From NCBI GenBank assembly GCA_965262705.1, contig OZ253556.1:992001-1056000 (forward strand): a DNA stretch of 64,000 nucleotides. The letters are read 5' to 3'. This stretch comes from UJ101 sp965262705. Its GTDB lineage: Bacteria > Bacteroidota > Bacteroidia > Flavobacteriales > UJ101. The notes under the pieces are model-generated. The model had not been told where the DNA came from. It saw only the letters and a list, made by a program, of their open reading frames with translations, and ran no database searches. This document shows, in pieces, positions 1 through 7,351 of the stretch. Numbering within the stretch: the stretch's first letter is position 1; the number at the start of each line of letters is the position of its first letter. The translations under genes and the position numbers were made by a program.

Positions 1-1035
1 TGAAAACTCTGCTGCTTTTTTCTGATTTTCATTTAGTTCAATATCTGAAATGAAACGTATTGAAGGGTTATATAAATCTATTTTTTTAATGGGCTCCTTG
101 GAAGTAAAAGGAAGGTCACCCTGTTCTTTAGAAGCAATTAATCCATAATAACTTGGATCACTCCAACTTGTACTCCCTCGTAGTGATGTATTTGGATATG
201 AAGTTGCTAACTCTTCTCTGAGATCATTAATGAAATTTAAGGGTTTATTATAAAGTAAAACTGTACTACTCGATTTGGAATTTATAGAGTAACCTTCTTT
301 TTTAAGGTCAGATATCAAAGAATCAAGGTATGATCTTTTTTTGTAACTAGAACTAGTAAGTAATAATAAAGAAGTTGGTTTATGCTTCTTAACTAACTCA
401 ATAAAGTCAGACTTTATTTTTTCTATATTATCTGATACATCAAACAGATAACTAGAAGCAATAATTGTATTGGTGCTTTCTAAATTGTGCTCATTGTCAT
501 TGTTCCAAGTATTAATTTCATAATCAACACTCACATCTAAAGAGGTTAATAATTCATATTTCTTAATAAAATGTTTATGTAGATACTCTTTGTTAAAGTA
601 CAACATAAATGGACTGGTATCCATATTAACAATACTAATGGAAAGAGAAGCTTCCCCTAGTTCTTTTAAACCAACGGCTACAAGTAATATTGCCCATTGA
701 ACAGCACCAGTACCTGCTCCTAAATCAAACAATTGAATTTTCTTACCAGAAAAATTAACAAGATGGTCTATAAAAAAAGATAAAAATGTATTAATTCTTC
801 TAGGGTGATACCACAAAGTATATGTTAAAGCTGTTGTTAATCTATCATAACATAAATCTTTACCTTTAGAAAGTCCATAGCTTTCTTCTTGAGTTCTTTC
901 CAAATCATATGAAAAGTTCGGCTTTGCTTCGTTAGCTTTCCAAAAATCTCTACAAGCTTGAGCTGTAATTTCATCTAAAACAGATTGTTGTGATAATATC
1001 CAATTTTTTATCTTTTCTTTGTTAAGGTTGTTCAT
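1..1035 (-). CDS. SAM-dependent methyltransferase, partial, possibly fused to an SF1 helicase
   Basis: Open for 345 codons from ATG at 1035 to the window edge, where the gene continues. Residues 102-115 read LFDLGAGTGAVQWA, a class I methyltransferase SAM-binding motif I. A Rossmann-like remainder follows to about residue 270. The last visible residues, LNENQKKAAEFS, look like the Q motif that opens UvrD/AddA-type SF1 helicases, so the hidden part may be a helicase; this is inference from about 12 residues. The radical SAM gene lies 13 bp upstream on the same strand, so the two are probably co-transcribed. The methylated substrate cannot be told. The methyltransferase call is fairly sure, the helicase fusion is not. 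Confidence 0.7.
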   Translation of the reverse strand, partial: MNNLNKEKIKNWILSQQSVLDEITAQACRDFWKANEAKPNFSYDLERTQEESYGLSKGKDLCYDRLTTALTYTLWYHPRRINTFLSFFIDHLVNFSGKKIQLFDLGAGTGAVQWAILLVAVGLKELGEASLSISIVNMDTSPFMLYFNKEYLHKHFIKKYELLTSLDVSVDYEINTWNNDNEHNLESTNTIIASSYLFDVSDNIEKIKSDFIELVKKHKPTSLLLLTSSSYKKRSYLDSLISDLKKEGYSINSKSSSTVLLYNKPLNFINDLREELATSYPNTSLRGSTSWSDPSYYGLIASKEQGDLPFTSKEPIKKIDLYNPSIRFISDIELNENQKKAAEFS

Positions 1036-1048
1036 ATAAAACGATTTA

Positions 1049-1876
1049 TTAAAGTGGAGGAGCAAAGCCTTGTTTCCCTATACCAATATTAGGCATATGC
1101 TTTTTAAAAATTTCTAAAACTTCATTATAGCGTTTATCTGACCAATTGTATTTATCTAAAATACTTAATGCACTATTTCGTGTACCTGCAACGAACTTCC
1201 TTTTTATTTTATGAAATGGTTGAATAATAAAATTGTTAATTCCTATTTCTTTTAAATCAATTGCAAATCTTTCAGCATTATTTACTGGTAATAATGGAGT
1301 CATTATAATACATGATTGTATGCCAGCGGCATTAATTTGCTTAATAGCTTTTAATCTTGCCTTATTAGAAGGGCAATAAGGCTCAAAAACTTTTCGAACA
1401 TCCTCGTCATCTGTAGTAACTGTCATATTGATTTGAACTCTGACTATTTTTTTAAATAAATCTATATCCCTTGTTACAAGAGGTGATCTTGTTTGTATAA
1501 CCAGTCTTATTTTGTGAAAGTTCACAAACTCTTCAAGTAATTGTCTTGTAATTTCTATTTTGCGTTCAATAGGTTGATAGGGGTCCGTTACGCTAGACAT
1601 ATATACAATTTTATCAATGATTGGTTTTTTACGTTTCTTTCTGAGCATAGCTAAAGCATTCTCTTTAACGTCAACCCAATATCCCCAATTATCCATTTTG
1701 TCTTTATTTCTAGAAAAAAAGGCAGCATAACAATATGTACAACCAAAAGAACATCCTGAATATGGGTTTAGAGAATAATCATAAGACTCTATAAACCCTG
1801 TTGGTTTAGTCAAAATAGTGGCTGCATTCTTATATTTTATTGAAGAGTGCCCTAATTTGTTTTTTTTCTTCTCCAA
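1049..1876 (-). CDS. SPL-family radical SAM protein
   Basis: The protein carries the radical SAM [4Fe-4S] motif as CSFGCTYCY near residue 42, preceded by the NPYSG stretch and followed by MSSVTDPYQPIE, both typical of the spore-photoproduct-lyase-like / Rv2578c group. Members cleave SAM to a 5'-deoxyadenosyl radical; the substrate here is unknown. The frame opens with TTG at 1876. An ATG at 1898 begins a natural-looking N-terminus (MTKQLNLFGEE) in another frame, joined to this one through a run of eight A residues (complement of 1860-1867); dropping one A would fuse them. The true start may therefore be 1898 with a frameshift. The methyltransferase gene follows after 13 bp. Confidence 0.85.
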   Translation of the reverse strand: MEKKKNKLGHSSIKYKNAATILTKPTGFIESYDYSLNPYSGCSFGCTYCYAAFFSRNKDKMDNWGYWVDVKENALAMLRKKRKKPIIDKIVYMSSVTDPYQPIERKIEITRQLLEEFVNFHKIRLVIQTRSPLVTRDIDLFKKIVRVQINMTVTTDDEDVRKVFEPYCPSNKARLKAIKQINAAGIQSCIIMTPLLPVNNAERFAIDLKEIGINNFIIQPFHKIKRKFVAGTRNSALSILDKYNWSDKRYNEVLEIFKKHMPNIGIGKQGFAPPL

Positions 1877-2138
1877 AAAGATTGAGTTGTTTTGTCATTG
1901 TAAAAGACCTTTACGCAATTGCGGTTTAAAAATTTCTTTTTGATTTCCGCTATTTTTTATCAATGAAACATGGGCTTAAAAAAACTTGTTTTGGCTAACA
2001 ATGACTTTCAGTTCTAACCGCGCAAGGATCCAAGCCATATTTTGCAAAACGCATTAGGCGGAAGAATTTATTTTTTCATCCCCTATTTACCTTGCTAAAA
2101 TAGAAAAAAAATAATTATAAATAAAAATAATCCTTTTA
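1877..2138. other. Intergenic region without a recognised gene
   Basis: About 260 bp between the radical SAM gene and the end of fumC. It holds the possible upstream ATG at 1898 of the radical SAM gene and AT-rich sequence. No convincing RNA, hairpin or repeat was seen. Confidence 0.5.
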
Positions 2139-3539
2139 TTACTCCTTTAAACCCCCCGTCATATCTTTAGGGACTACCCACTGATCATATTCTTCCAAGG
2201 TTAAATAGCCTAATCGAATTGCTTCTTCCTTTAATGTAGTACCATTTTTATGCGCTGCATTAGCAATTTCTGCGGCTTTATAATATCCTATCTTCGGATT
2301 AAGCGCCGTTACTAACATTAAAGAGTTATTTACCAAATCGTTAATACGATGCTGATTCGGCTGTATCCCTACTACACAATGATCATTAAACGACAAACAT
2401 ACATCTCCGATTAATTGGGCAGACTGCAGTACATTTGCCGCCATTACCGGTTTAAATACATTCAACTCGAAATGCCCTTGTGTTCCCGCCATGGTAACGG
2501 TAACATCGTTTCCCATCACTTGTGCGCATACCATGGTAACCGCCTCGCATTGTGTCGGATTTACTTTCCCGGGCATGATAGAAGACCCCGGCTCATTCGC
2601 TGGGAGCATAAGTTCCCCAATTCCTGAGCGGGGTCCTGACGCCATAAGGCGAATATCGTTAGCGATTTTATTAAGTGAAACAGCAATCTGTTTTAATGCG
2701 CCGTGTGTTTCTACTAAGGCATCATGCGCGGCGAGGGCTTCAAATTTATTTTTGGCAGTTATAAAGGGCAATTCAGTTAATTTCGCTATGTGTTTTGCTG
2801 CCAGCACATCATATCCTGTTGGAGTATTCAGCCCTGTGCCAACGGCTGTTCCGCCCAAAGCCAGTTCAGATAAATGCGCTAAAGTATTTTTTAAGGCTTT
2901 TATGCCATGCGTTAATTGCGCAGCATAGCCTGAGAATTCTTGCCCTAAAGTTAAAGGGGTCGCATCCATTAGGTGCGTTCTTCCTATTTTTACTACCGCG
3001 TTGAATTCGCCTGATTTTTTCTGTAAGGTATGGTGTAATTTTTCAATATTTGGAAGCGTAATTTCTACAATCTTTTTATAGCAGGCAATGTGCATTGCCG
3101 TTGGAAAAGTATCGTTAGAAGACTGCGATTTATTTACATCATCGTTTGGCTGAATAGTTTTCTCTCCTTGCCCCATCTTTTTTCCTGCTATTTCATGCGC
3201 CCGGTTGGCGATTACCTCATTGACATTCATATTGCTTTGCGTACCCGATCCGGTTTGCCAAATCACCAAAGGAAACTGATTTTCCCATTTACCAGCTAAT
3301 ATTTCATCACAGACCTGCGCGATGAGTTCCTTTTTTTCCTTAGAAAGTACGCCAAGTTCGTAATTAGCAACCGCAGCGGCTTTCTTTAAATAAGCAAACC
3401 CCTCAATAATTTCTCTCGGCATCGAGGCTGAAGGACCTATTTTAAAGTTCCCCCTTGAACGCTCGGTTTGTGCCCCCCAATACTTATCGGCGGGTACTTT
3501 TACCTCGCCTATCGTGTCTTTTTCTATTCTATACTCCAT
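2139..3539 (-). CDS. fumC: Class II fumarate hydratase
   Basis: 466 residues, the usual length for FumC. It interconverts fumarate and malate in the cytosolic TCA cycle without an iron-sulfur cluster. The fumarase/aspartase signature GSSIMPGKVNP is near residue 317. The conserved blocks SGTQSNMNVNE near residue 97, SSNDTFPTAMH near 140 and GRTHLMDATP near 186 are all present. The product opens MEYRIEKDTIGEV, the expected FumC start. It is transcribed alone, with repeats downstream of the promoter side at 3636-4021. Nothing unusual was seen. Confidence 0.97.
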   Translation of the reverse strand: MEYRIEKDTIGEVKVPADKYWGAQTERSRGNFKIGPSASMPREIIEGFAYLKKAAAVANYELGVLSKEKKELIAQVCDEILAGKWENQFPLVIWQTGSGTQSNMNVNEVIANRAHEIAGKKMGQGEKTIQPNDDVNKSQSSNDTFPTAMHIACYKKIVEITLPNIEKLHHTLQKKSGEFNAVVKIGRTHLMDATPLTLGQEFSGYAAQLTHGIKALKNTLAHLSELALGGTAVGTGLNTPTGYDVLAAKHIAKLTELPFITAKNKFEALAAHDALVETHGALKQIAVSLNKIANDIRLMASGPRSGIGELMLPANEPGSSIMPGKVNPTQCEAVTMVCAQVMGNDVTVTMAGTQGHFELNVFKPVMAANVLQSAQLIGDVCLSFNDHCVVGIQPNQHRINDLVNNSLMLVTALNPKIGYYKAAEIANAAHKNGTTLKEEAIRLGYLTLEEYDQWVVPKDMTGGLKE

Positions 3540-3635
3540 AGCCTACCATATTTTTTAAAGAATAAAAATACAACCTTTTGATATACTAAGTAAACAAAAT
3601 TTTTATGAAAACTTTTATTTCCTGTTTTCTTTTTT

Positions 3636-3750
3636 GGGCGTTCCCGCCTAAGGGCGGTCGGGCTATCCGCTTTATCTTTTTTCTGGGGCGAAAGGCTGCC
3701 CCAGAAAAAAGGATACCGCTTCTATCCCTAACGCTCACCCCGCAAAGCCC
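3636..3750. repeat. GC-rich multi-hairpin repeat, copy 1
   Basis: A GC-rich block in AT-rich surroundings. It starts GGGCGTTCCCGCC, contains two nested hairpins (CCCGCC taa GGGCGG, and CTGGGGC gaaag gctGCCCCAG) and ends TATCCCTAACGCTC. An inverted copy lies at 47154-47271. Blocks of this form, as I recall, recur in flavobacterial genomes; function unknown. Confidence 0.7.
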
Positions 3751-3770
3751 GAGACTGCTTCAAAAAGTAT

Positions 3771-4021
3771 GAGACCGTTGCAAAAAGCTTGTATTGAGCA
3801 CTTCGACTAGGCTAAGTAACCACTTGCCGAAATGCAACGCCCGAGGACTGAACTGAAAGTCAGCAGAGCTAAAGTCAGCGAAGCTAAAAATTAAACACCG
3901 GAGCAACCTTTTGGTTGTGAGAATTTTAATTTTCGGTAGCCGAGCCTGTCGAAGTAAGGAAGCAGTTTGAGGTTAGATGCTTTCTTTTTCATACTTTTTT
4001 ATGTGTTCTGCAACAGTTTCG
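3771..4021. mobile_element. MITE-like element, long form (251 bp)
   Basis: Bounded by GAGACCGTTGCAAAAAG and the imperfect inverted partner TGTTCTGCAACAGTTTC. The core has the family hallmarks: AATTAAACACCGGAGCAACC, a CAACCTTTTGGTTG palindrome, GGAAGCAGTTTGA and a pyrimidine-rich CTTTCTTTTTCATAC arm. It is enlarged by two inserted small repeats, the CTTCGAC...GTCGAAG palindrome and the GTCAGC-AAGCTAAA motif. No coding capacity. Confidence 0.75.
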
Positions 4022-4139
4022 TTCTATAATTTTGAAAAAACAAGTTATGCTATAATCAAATACAGCCGGATTAGCAGAATCATACAAAATATTGAACTCC
4101 TTAGCTTGCACTGACTTATATTCTGCCAAGGTCTTAAAA

Positions 4140-4409
4140 CTATCGCCACACTGCTATGCTATTGCATAGCGATAGGATAAAGGCAAAAAATACATAGCTT
4201 GCAAATGAGAATTTACTCCTTATCCAAAGAACAAGTGCTGCTATTGTGAGAATATGTTGAAAAAATAGTAGCGAAAGTATTGTCATCTCACGAATCACTC
4301 CAAAAGGGATACTGTCAATTTTAAAAAAATAGTAATCCAGCCTCAAAAATATAAAGTAGGCCAAGATAATCAGACTAATAACAAAAAATAATTTACCGGT
4401 AGTTTTCAT
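4140..4409 (-). CDS. Small hydrophobic membrane protein, unknown function
   Basis: From the internal ATG at 4409 the product has about 89 residues (MKTTGKLFFVISLIILAYF...) with three predicted membrane segments. This start lies 4 bp after the stop of the Cys-rich gene; the longer frame from 4463 would overlap that gene by 50 bp and adds a hydrophilic tail, so 4409 is preferred. Tight coupling suggests co-expression. A small membrane protein beside a Cys-rich product could be an immunity or export partner, but no family was recognised. Confidence 0.6.
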   Translation of the reverse strand: MKTTGKLFFVISLIILAYFIFLRLDYYFFKIDSIPFGVIREMTILSLLFFQHILTIAALVLWIRSKFSFASYVFFAFILSLCNSIAVWR

Positions 4410-4413
4410 AGCG

Positions 4414-5055
4414 CTATTTTGTATGGTGAATATTTGGGCAACCTGGTTCGCAGTCTGGTCCACAAAACCATGTAGGAGTACAATTTATGCATTGTTTATC
4501 ATGCCAGTAACAAACCCAACTGCAATATTCGCAAATACCGGAATAATTGCCGCAGCAACCACAATCGTGCCCCGAATATACATTATACTCAAAGCAATCC
4601 GGGTCTAATTGATTAGACGAAAGGGAGTTTACTTCTTTCAAAACGAAATTCCTATCCCTTTTAGTAAGTGCCTTATTCCAAAAACGGTGAAATTCCTTTT
4701 TAAATATTTTATCAATAGTACTTGCAGAAACTACTTTACCTCTTTTGCCTCTTAGAAGTTCTAATGTTTGTTTAGGGATAAATCTCTTCCCTGCAAAACG
4801 TCGCTCTTGAGATAGCCGGTAAAGCATATCGTAAATCGTATCTGCCTTTACCATGATGTCTTCCGAGCAGAAAAAAGGCGATTCTCCAGCTATATAAGTA
4901 TCAAGATTTCCGCAATGACAACTTGCCGATTTTGGCTCCTCGGCCCTTTGGGCTGATTTAACAATCCCCCAATGATATAATACAACTTGCGTTAACTCAT
5001 TGTAATATTCTTCTCTCGAAAGTTTATTAAATAGTTTTTTAGGTATTTGTGACAA
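4414..5055 (-). CDS. Cys-rich protein, possibly related to fulvocin C-type bacteriocins
   Basis: 213 residues. The N-terminal two thirds is charged and helical, with one CxC pair near residue 46. From about residue 152 there are more than a dozen cysteines in about 60 residues (CGCCGNYSGICEYC, then CINCTPTWFCGPDCEPGC), a density that suggests metal binding or disulfides. No signal peptide is visible. Fulvocin C-related proteins of Bacteroidota have a comparable Cys-rich tail, but this is recollection, not an alignment. It is followed directly by a small membrane protein and preceded by a lipoprotein gene, all on the same strand. Confidence 0.55.
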   Translation of the reverse strand: MSQIPKKLFNKLSREEYYNELTQVVLYHWGIVKSAQRAEEPKSASCHCGNLDTYIAGESPFFCSEDIMVKADTIYDMLYRLSQERRFAGKRFIPKQTLELLRGKRGKVVSASTIDKIFKKEFHRFWNKALTKRDRNFVLKEVNSLSSNQLDPDCFEYNVYSGHDCGCCGNYSGICEYCSWVCYWHDKQCINCTPTWFCGPDCEPGCPNIHHTK

Positions 5056-5112
5056 GATTAACTCTGATTTTTGAAGTGTAGAAAGTTTATATTTTGCCCT
5101 GAGTTGATTCGC

Positions 5113-5460
5113 CTATCTTTCAATTAAAGAATTCATATTTTCCTTATAGCTTTTATTGGTCAAGTCAATGTCTATAGATGACAATTCTTTCCATGGATCT
5201 CCTTTTTTTCTATAAATAAGTTTAGATTGTAAATGTCCGTCCTCTTCTAAAGATTGTATTCTTAATTTGTACTTACTATCATTATCATTTGAGATAAATT
5301 CAATAGATAATTGTTCCCCACCGTTATTTGGAAGTGCATTTTTAATCGTTTTCAAACTTCCATTTATTTCCTTTTGTATGGAGTCTAAAGGCTCTGTTGT
5401 ATCACACCCACTGAATAACACCATTACAAAAAGCATTAGGAGGAGTGTGAATTGGTTCAT
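5113..5460 (-). CDS. Small putative lipoprotein
   Basis: 115 residues. The N-terminus MNQFTLLLMLFVMVLFSGC is a clear signal peptide with lipobox LFSGC, so the product should be a membrane-anchored lipoprotein. The mature part is hydrophilic and opens DTTEPLDSIQKEI; no family was recognised. It lies 57 bp upstream of the Cys-rich gene on the same strand and may be its operon partner. Confidence 0.65.
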   Translation of the reverse strand: MNQFTLLLMLFVMVLFSGCDTTEPLDSIQKEINGSLKTIKNALPNNGGEQLSIEFISNDNDSKYKLRIQSLEEDGHLQSKLIYRKKGDPWKELSSIDIDLTNKSYKENMNSLIER

Positions 5461-5874
5461 TATTTTTTCATGTAAATTCGGCTTTTTTTCATAGCTAAAA
5501 GAATTAATTTTTATTACGGAAATTCAGTTTTTAAAGTCGCTGTTCTCCGCTTTGCCAACCTTTGATATCTGGCATAATTACTCTCCATTAACGTATTAAT
5601 TTCTTTTTTGTCTATTTCGTTTCAATCGCTGAGGATGATTTAAATATTAAACTTTGGCATAAAAATGAATAACTATTCTTTTATCAAGGGATAAAATTAT
5701 GAATTATAAATTAAATAAAAAAATAAATTATTATTTTTTTATTTTTTTAAACTAAAGCCCAAAATTTTTATACCTTTTTATATAAGCTGCAATGCTCTCA
5801 AATATTATTTAAAACTAATACAAGTAAAATTTGTTATTACTCTCGAATTTGATATCTTTGGCAAAATCTCATTT
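5461..5874. other. AT-rich intergenic region
   Basis: About 410 bp of AT-rich sequence with no credible ORF longer than a few dozen codons and no hairpin worth naming. It lies upstream of the lipoprotein gene and probably carries its promoter; no clear TAnnTTTG box was assigned. Confidence 0.4.
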
Positions 5875-5980
5875 GAGACCATTGCAAAAAGTGCTCTAAC
5901 AAAAAAATGCTTGTATTGAGTTTGCCGAAACGCAACGCCCGAGGAAAATTAACTGCAAGTCAGCGCAAGCTAAAGGTCTC
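5875..5980. mobile_element. Short MITE-like element (106 bp)
   Basis: Ends GAGACCATTGCAAAAAGTGC and GCTAAAGGTCTC. Inside are the family motif GCAACGCCCGAGG and the small nested repeat AACTGCAAGTCAGCGCAAGC. It abuts the 3' end of the AraC fragment (stop at 5989). Confidence 0.7.
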
Positions 5981-5988
5981 AATTCCTT

Positions 5989-6266
5989 TCACTCCCTCAA
6001 TCGGCTTGGAGCAAAGCCAAAATAACGTTTAAAAGCAGTAGAAAAATGTTTAGGATGTTTATAGCCAATCATTTCAGATATCTCATTAATGTTAAGATAT
6101 TGTTCTTTTATCAACACTTTAGATCGCTCCATCTTTAATTGCCTTATATAATCAAACACAGTTGTCCCAAAAACATATTTGAAATTTCGTTTTAAATAAA
6201 ATTCATTGGTTTGACAAGCCTGTGCTATCCTAGCAAGAGAAAACCCTGCATATTCCGTATATAAAT
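5989..6266 (-). pseudogene. AraC-family regulator, 3' fragment
   Basis: Encodes only the C-terminal two-helix-turn-helix domain of an AraC/XylS regulator. Helix-rich segments FSLARIAQACQTNEFYLKR and INEISEMIGYKHPKHFSTAF lead to the closing block YFGFAPSRLRE. Upstream of about 6266 the frame runs into an IS-end remnant and a MITE, so the residues it would encode there (up to 6429) are repeat-derived and not homologous. The effector-binding half is missing. Either a decayed gene or, less likely, a stand-alone DNA-binding domain started inside the repeat. Confidence 0.75.
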
Positions 6267-6291
6267 TAAGACCGTTGCAAGGTAATGAAAG
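6267..6291. mobile_element. Terminal remnant of the IS5-family element
   Basis: The sequence TAAGACCGTTGCAAGGTAAT matches the outer end of the IS5-family copy ending at 24536 (read on the minus strand). Only about 25 bp survive, between the AraC fragment and the adjacent MITE. Confidence 0.6.
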
Positions 6292-6299
6292 ATAGTAGA

Positions 6300-6461
6300 A
6301 AGACCATTGCAGAATATAAAATATCCATATACAGAAGCATCTCGCTTCAAAGAGTGCCCTTCTCAAAAAATTAAAATCCTCCACACCCATAAGGTTGCTC
6401 CGGTGTTTAATTTTTATCGAGCGTTGCATTTTTTTGCTAAAGTGCTTTTTGCAATGGTCTT
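6300..6461. mobile_element. MITE-like element (162 bp)
   Basis: Ends AGACCATTGCAGAATAT and GCTTTTTGCAATGGTCTT. The core contains AAATTAAAATCCTCCACACCC, GGTTGCTCCGGTGTTTAAT and GCGTTGCATTTTTTTGCTAA, the standard family blocks. It replaced the 5' part of the AraC gene. Confidence 0.75.
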
Positions 6462-6604
6462 AAATTATAATCCATCTTTTTCATGTGTTTTTTAAAGACA
6501 TAGAGAATATCTTTTGAATAAAATAATATTAAAACTGATAAAGAAGAAAAAATAAGCATTGTTAATTAAAGATACATTTTTATATTTGCAAAAAATATTT
6601 TCAC

Positions 6605-7277
6605 ATGAATTGTACAAGATGTAAATCGAGTAATAAAGTAAAAAAAGGCTTTGTAAGATCTCGTCAACGCTATAATTGCAAAGATTGCGGATATAACTAC
6701 AGTGTATTAAAGAAGTCCACAGCAAAACCTAACTATTTAAAAAGACGAGCATTAGTTTTGTACTTAGAAGGGCTGGATCTTCGTTCAATAGGACGTATCT
6801 TGCAGGTAAGCCATGTTTCAGTATATCAATGGATAAAAACTTTTGGGCCAAAATTAACCTCTCTTAAAAGAGAAGATTTATCAAAAAAAGGAGATTCATT
6901 AAAAGTAGTAGAACTCCATGAGATGCATAGCTACATTAGAGATGAAAAAACGACTGTTGGATATAGATGGTTGTTGATAGATCTAAAAAAAGATTTATTC
7001 ACTTCGTATTTGGCTTAGATCTAGTCAAATGGGTTAGCAATTATAAGGGGACATAAAAGATAAATTCATTAAGTAGAAGATGAAATATTATTGGAAGGTT
7101 TAAAAAAGATTTATTCCTAAAAAAGCACACGCAAATCAAATCATTGATAGTATATAAAAAGGTATAATAGTTTACTTAGACATTTCTTGGCAAGATTAAA
7201 AAGAAAAACTAAATGCTATTCTAAGAAGTCTCACTGTTTAAAAGAGGCAATTATAATGTTAATATTAAAAAGAAATT
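6605..7277 (+). pseudogene. IS1-family transposase, decayed
   Basis: The first 137 codons (6605-7018) read well: an InsA-type zinc finger (CTRCKS...YNCKDCGYNY) and a helix-turn-helix (IGRILQVSHVSVYQWIK), followed by an IS1 InsB-like start (HEMHSYI). After the stop at 7016 further IS1-like stretches appear out of frame, for example FIPKKAHANQI near 7108-7140 and a tail similar to LARLKRKTKCYSK near 7190-7225, so the element is frameshifted and dead. Terminal repeats were not identified. It lies just upstream of susC. Confidence 0.8.
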
Positions 7278-7351
7278 AACAATTAAGTATACTTTATTAA
7301 CAATATTAAAAAATAAAAGAAGAAAAATCTATATATACCAAATTAAAATTT

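Noticed and set aside
2415..2928. Plus-strand ORFs of 70 and 145 residues within fumC
   Set aside because: Antisense to an unambiguous, conserved enzyme gene; no family features.
6492..6725. 77-residue minus-strand ORF over the start of the IS1 transposase
   Set aside because: It is antisense to the clear zinc-finger coding sequence and has a low-complexity, hydrophobic composition without a start signal.
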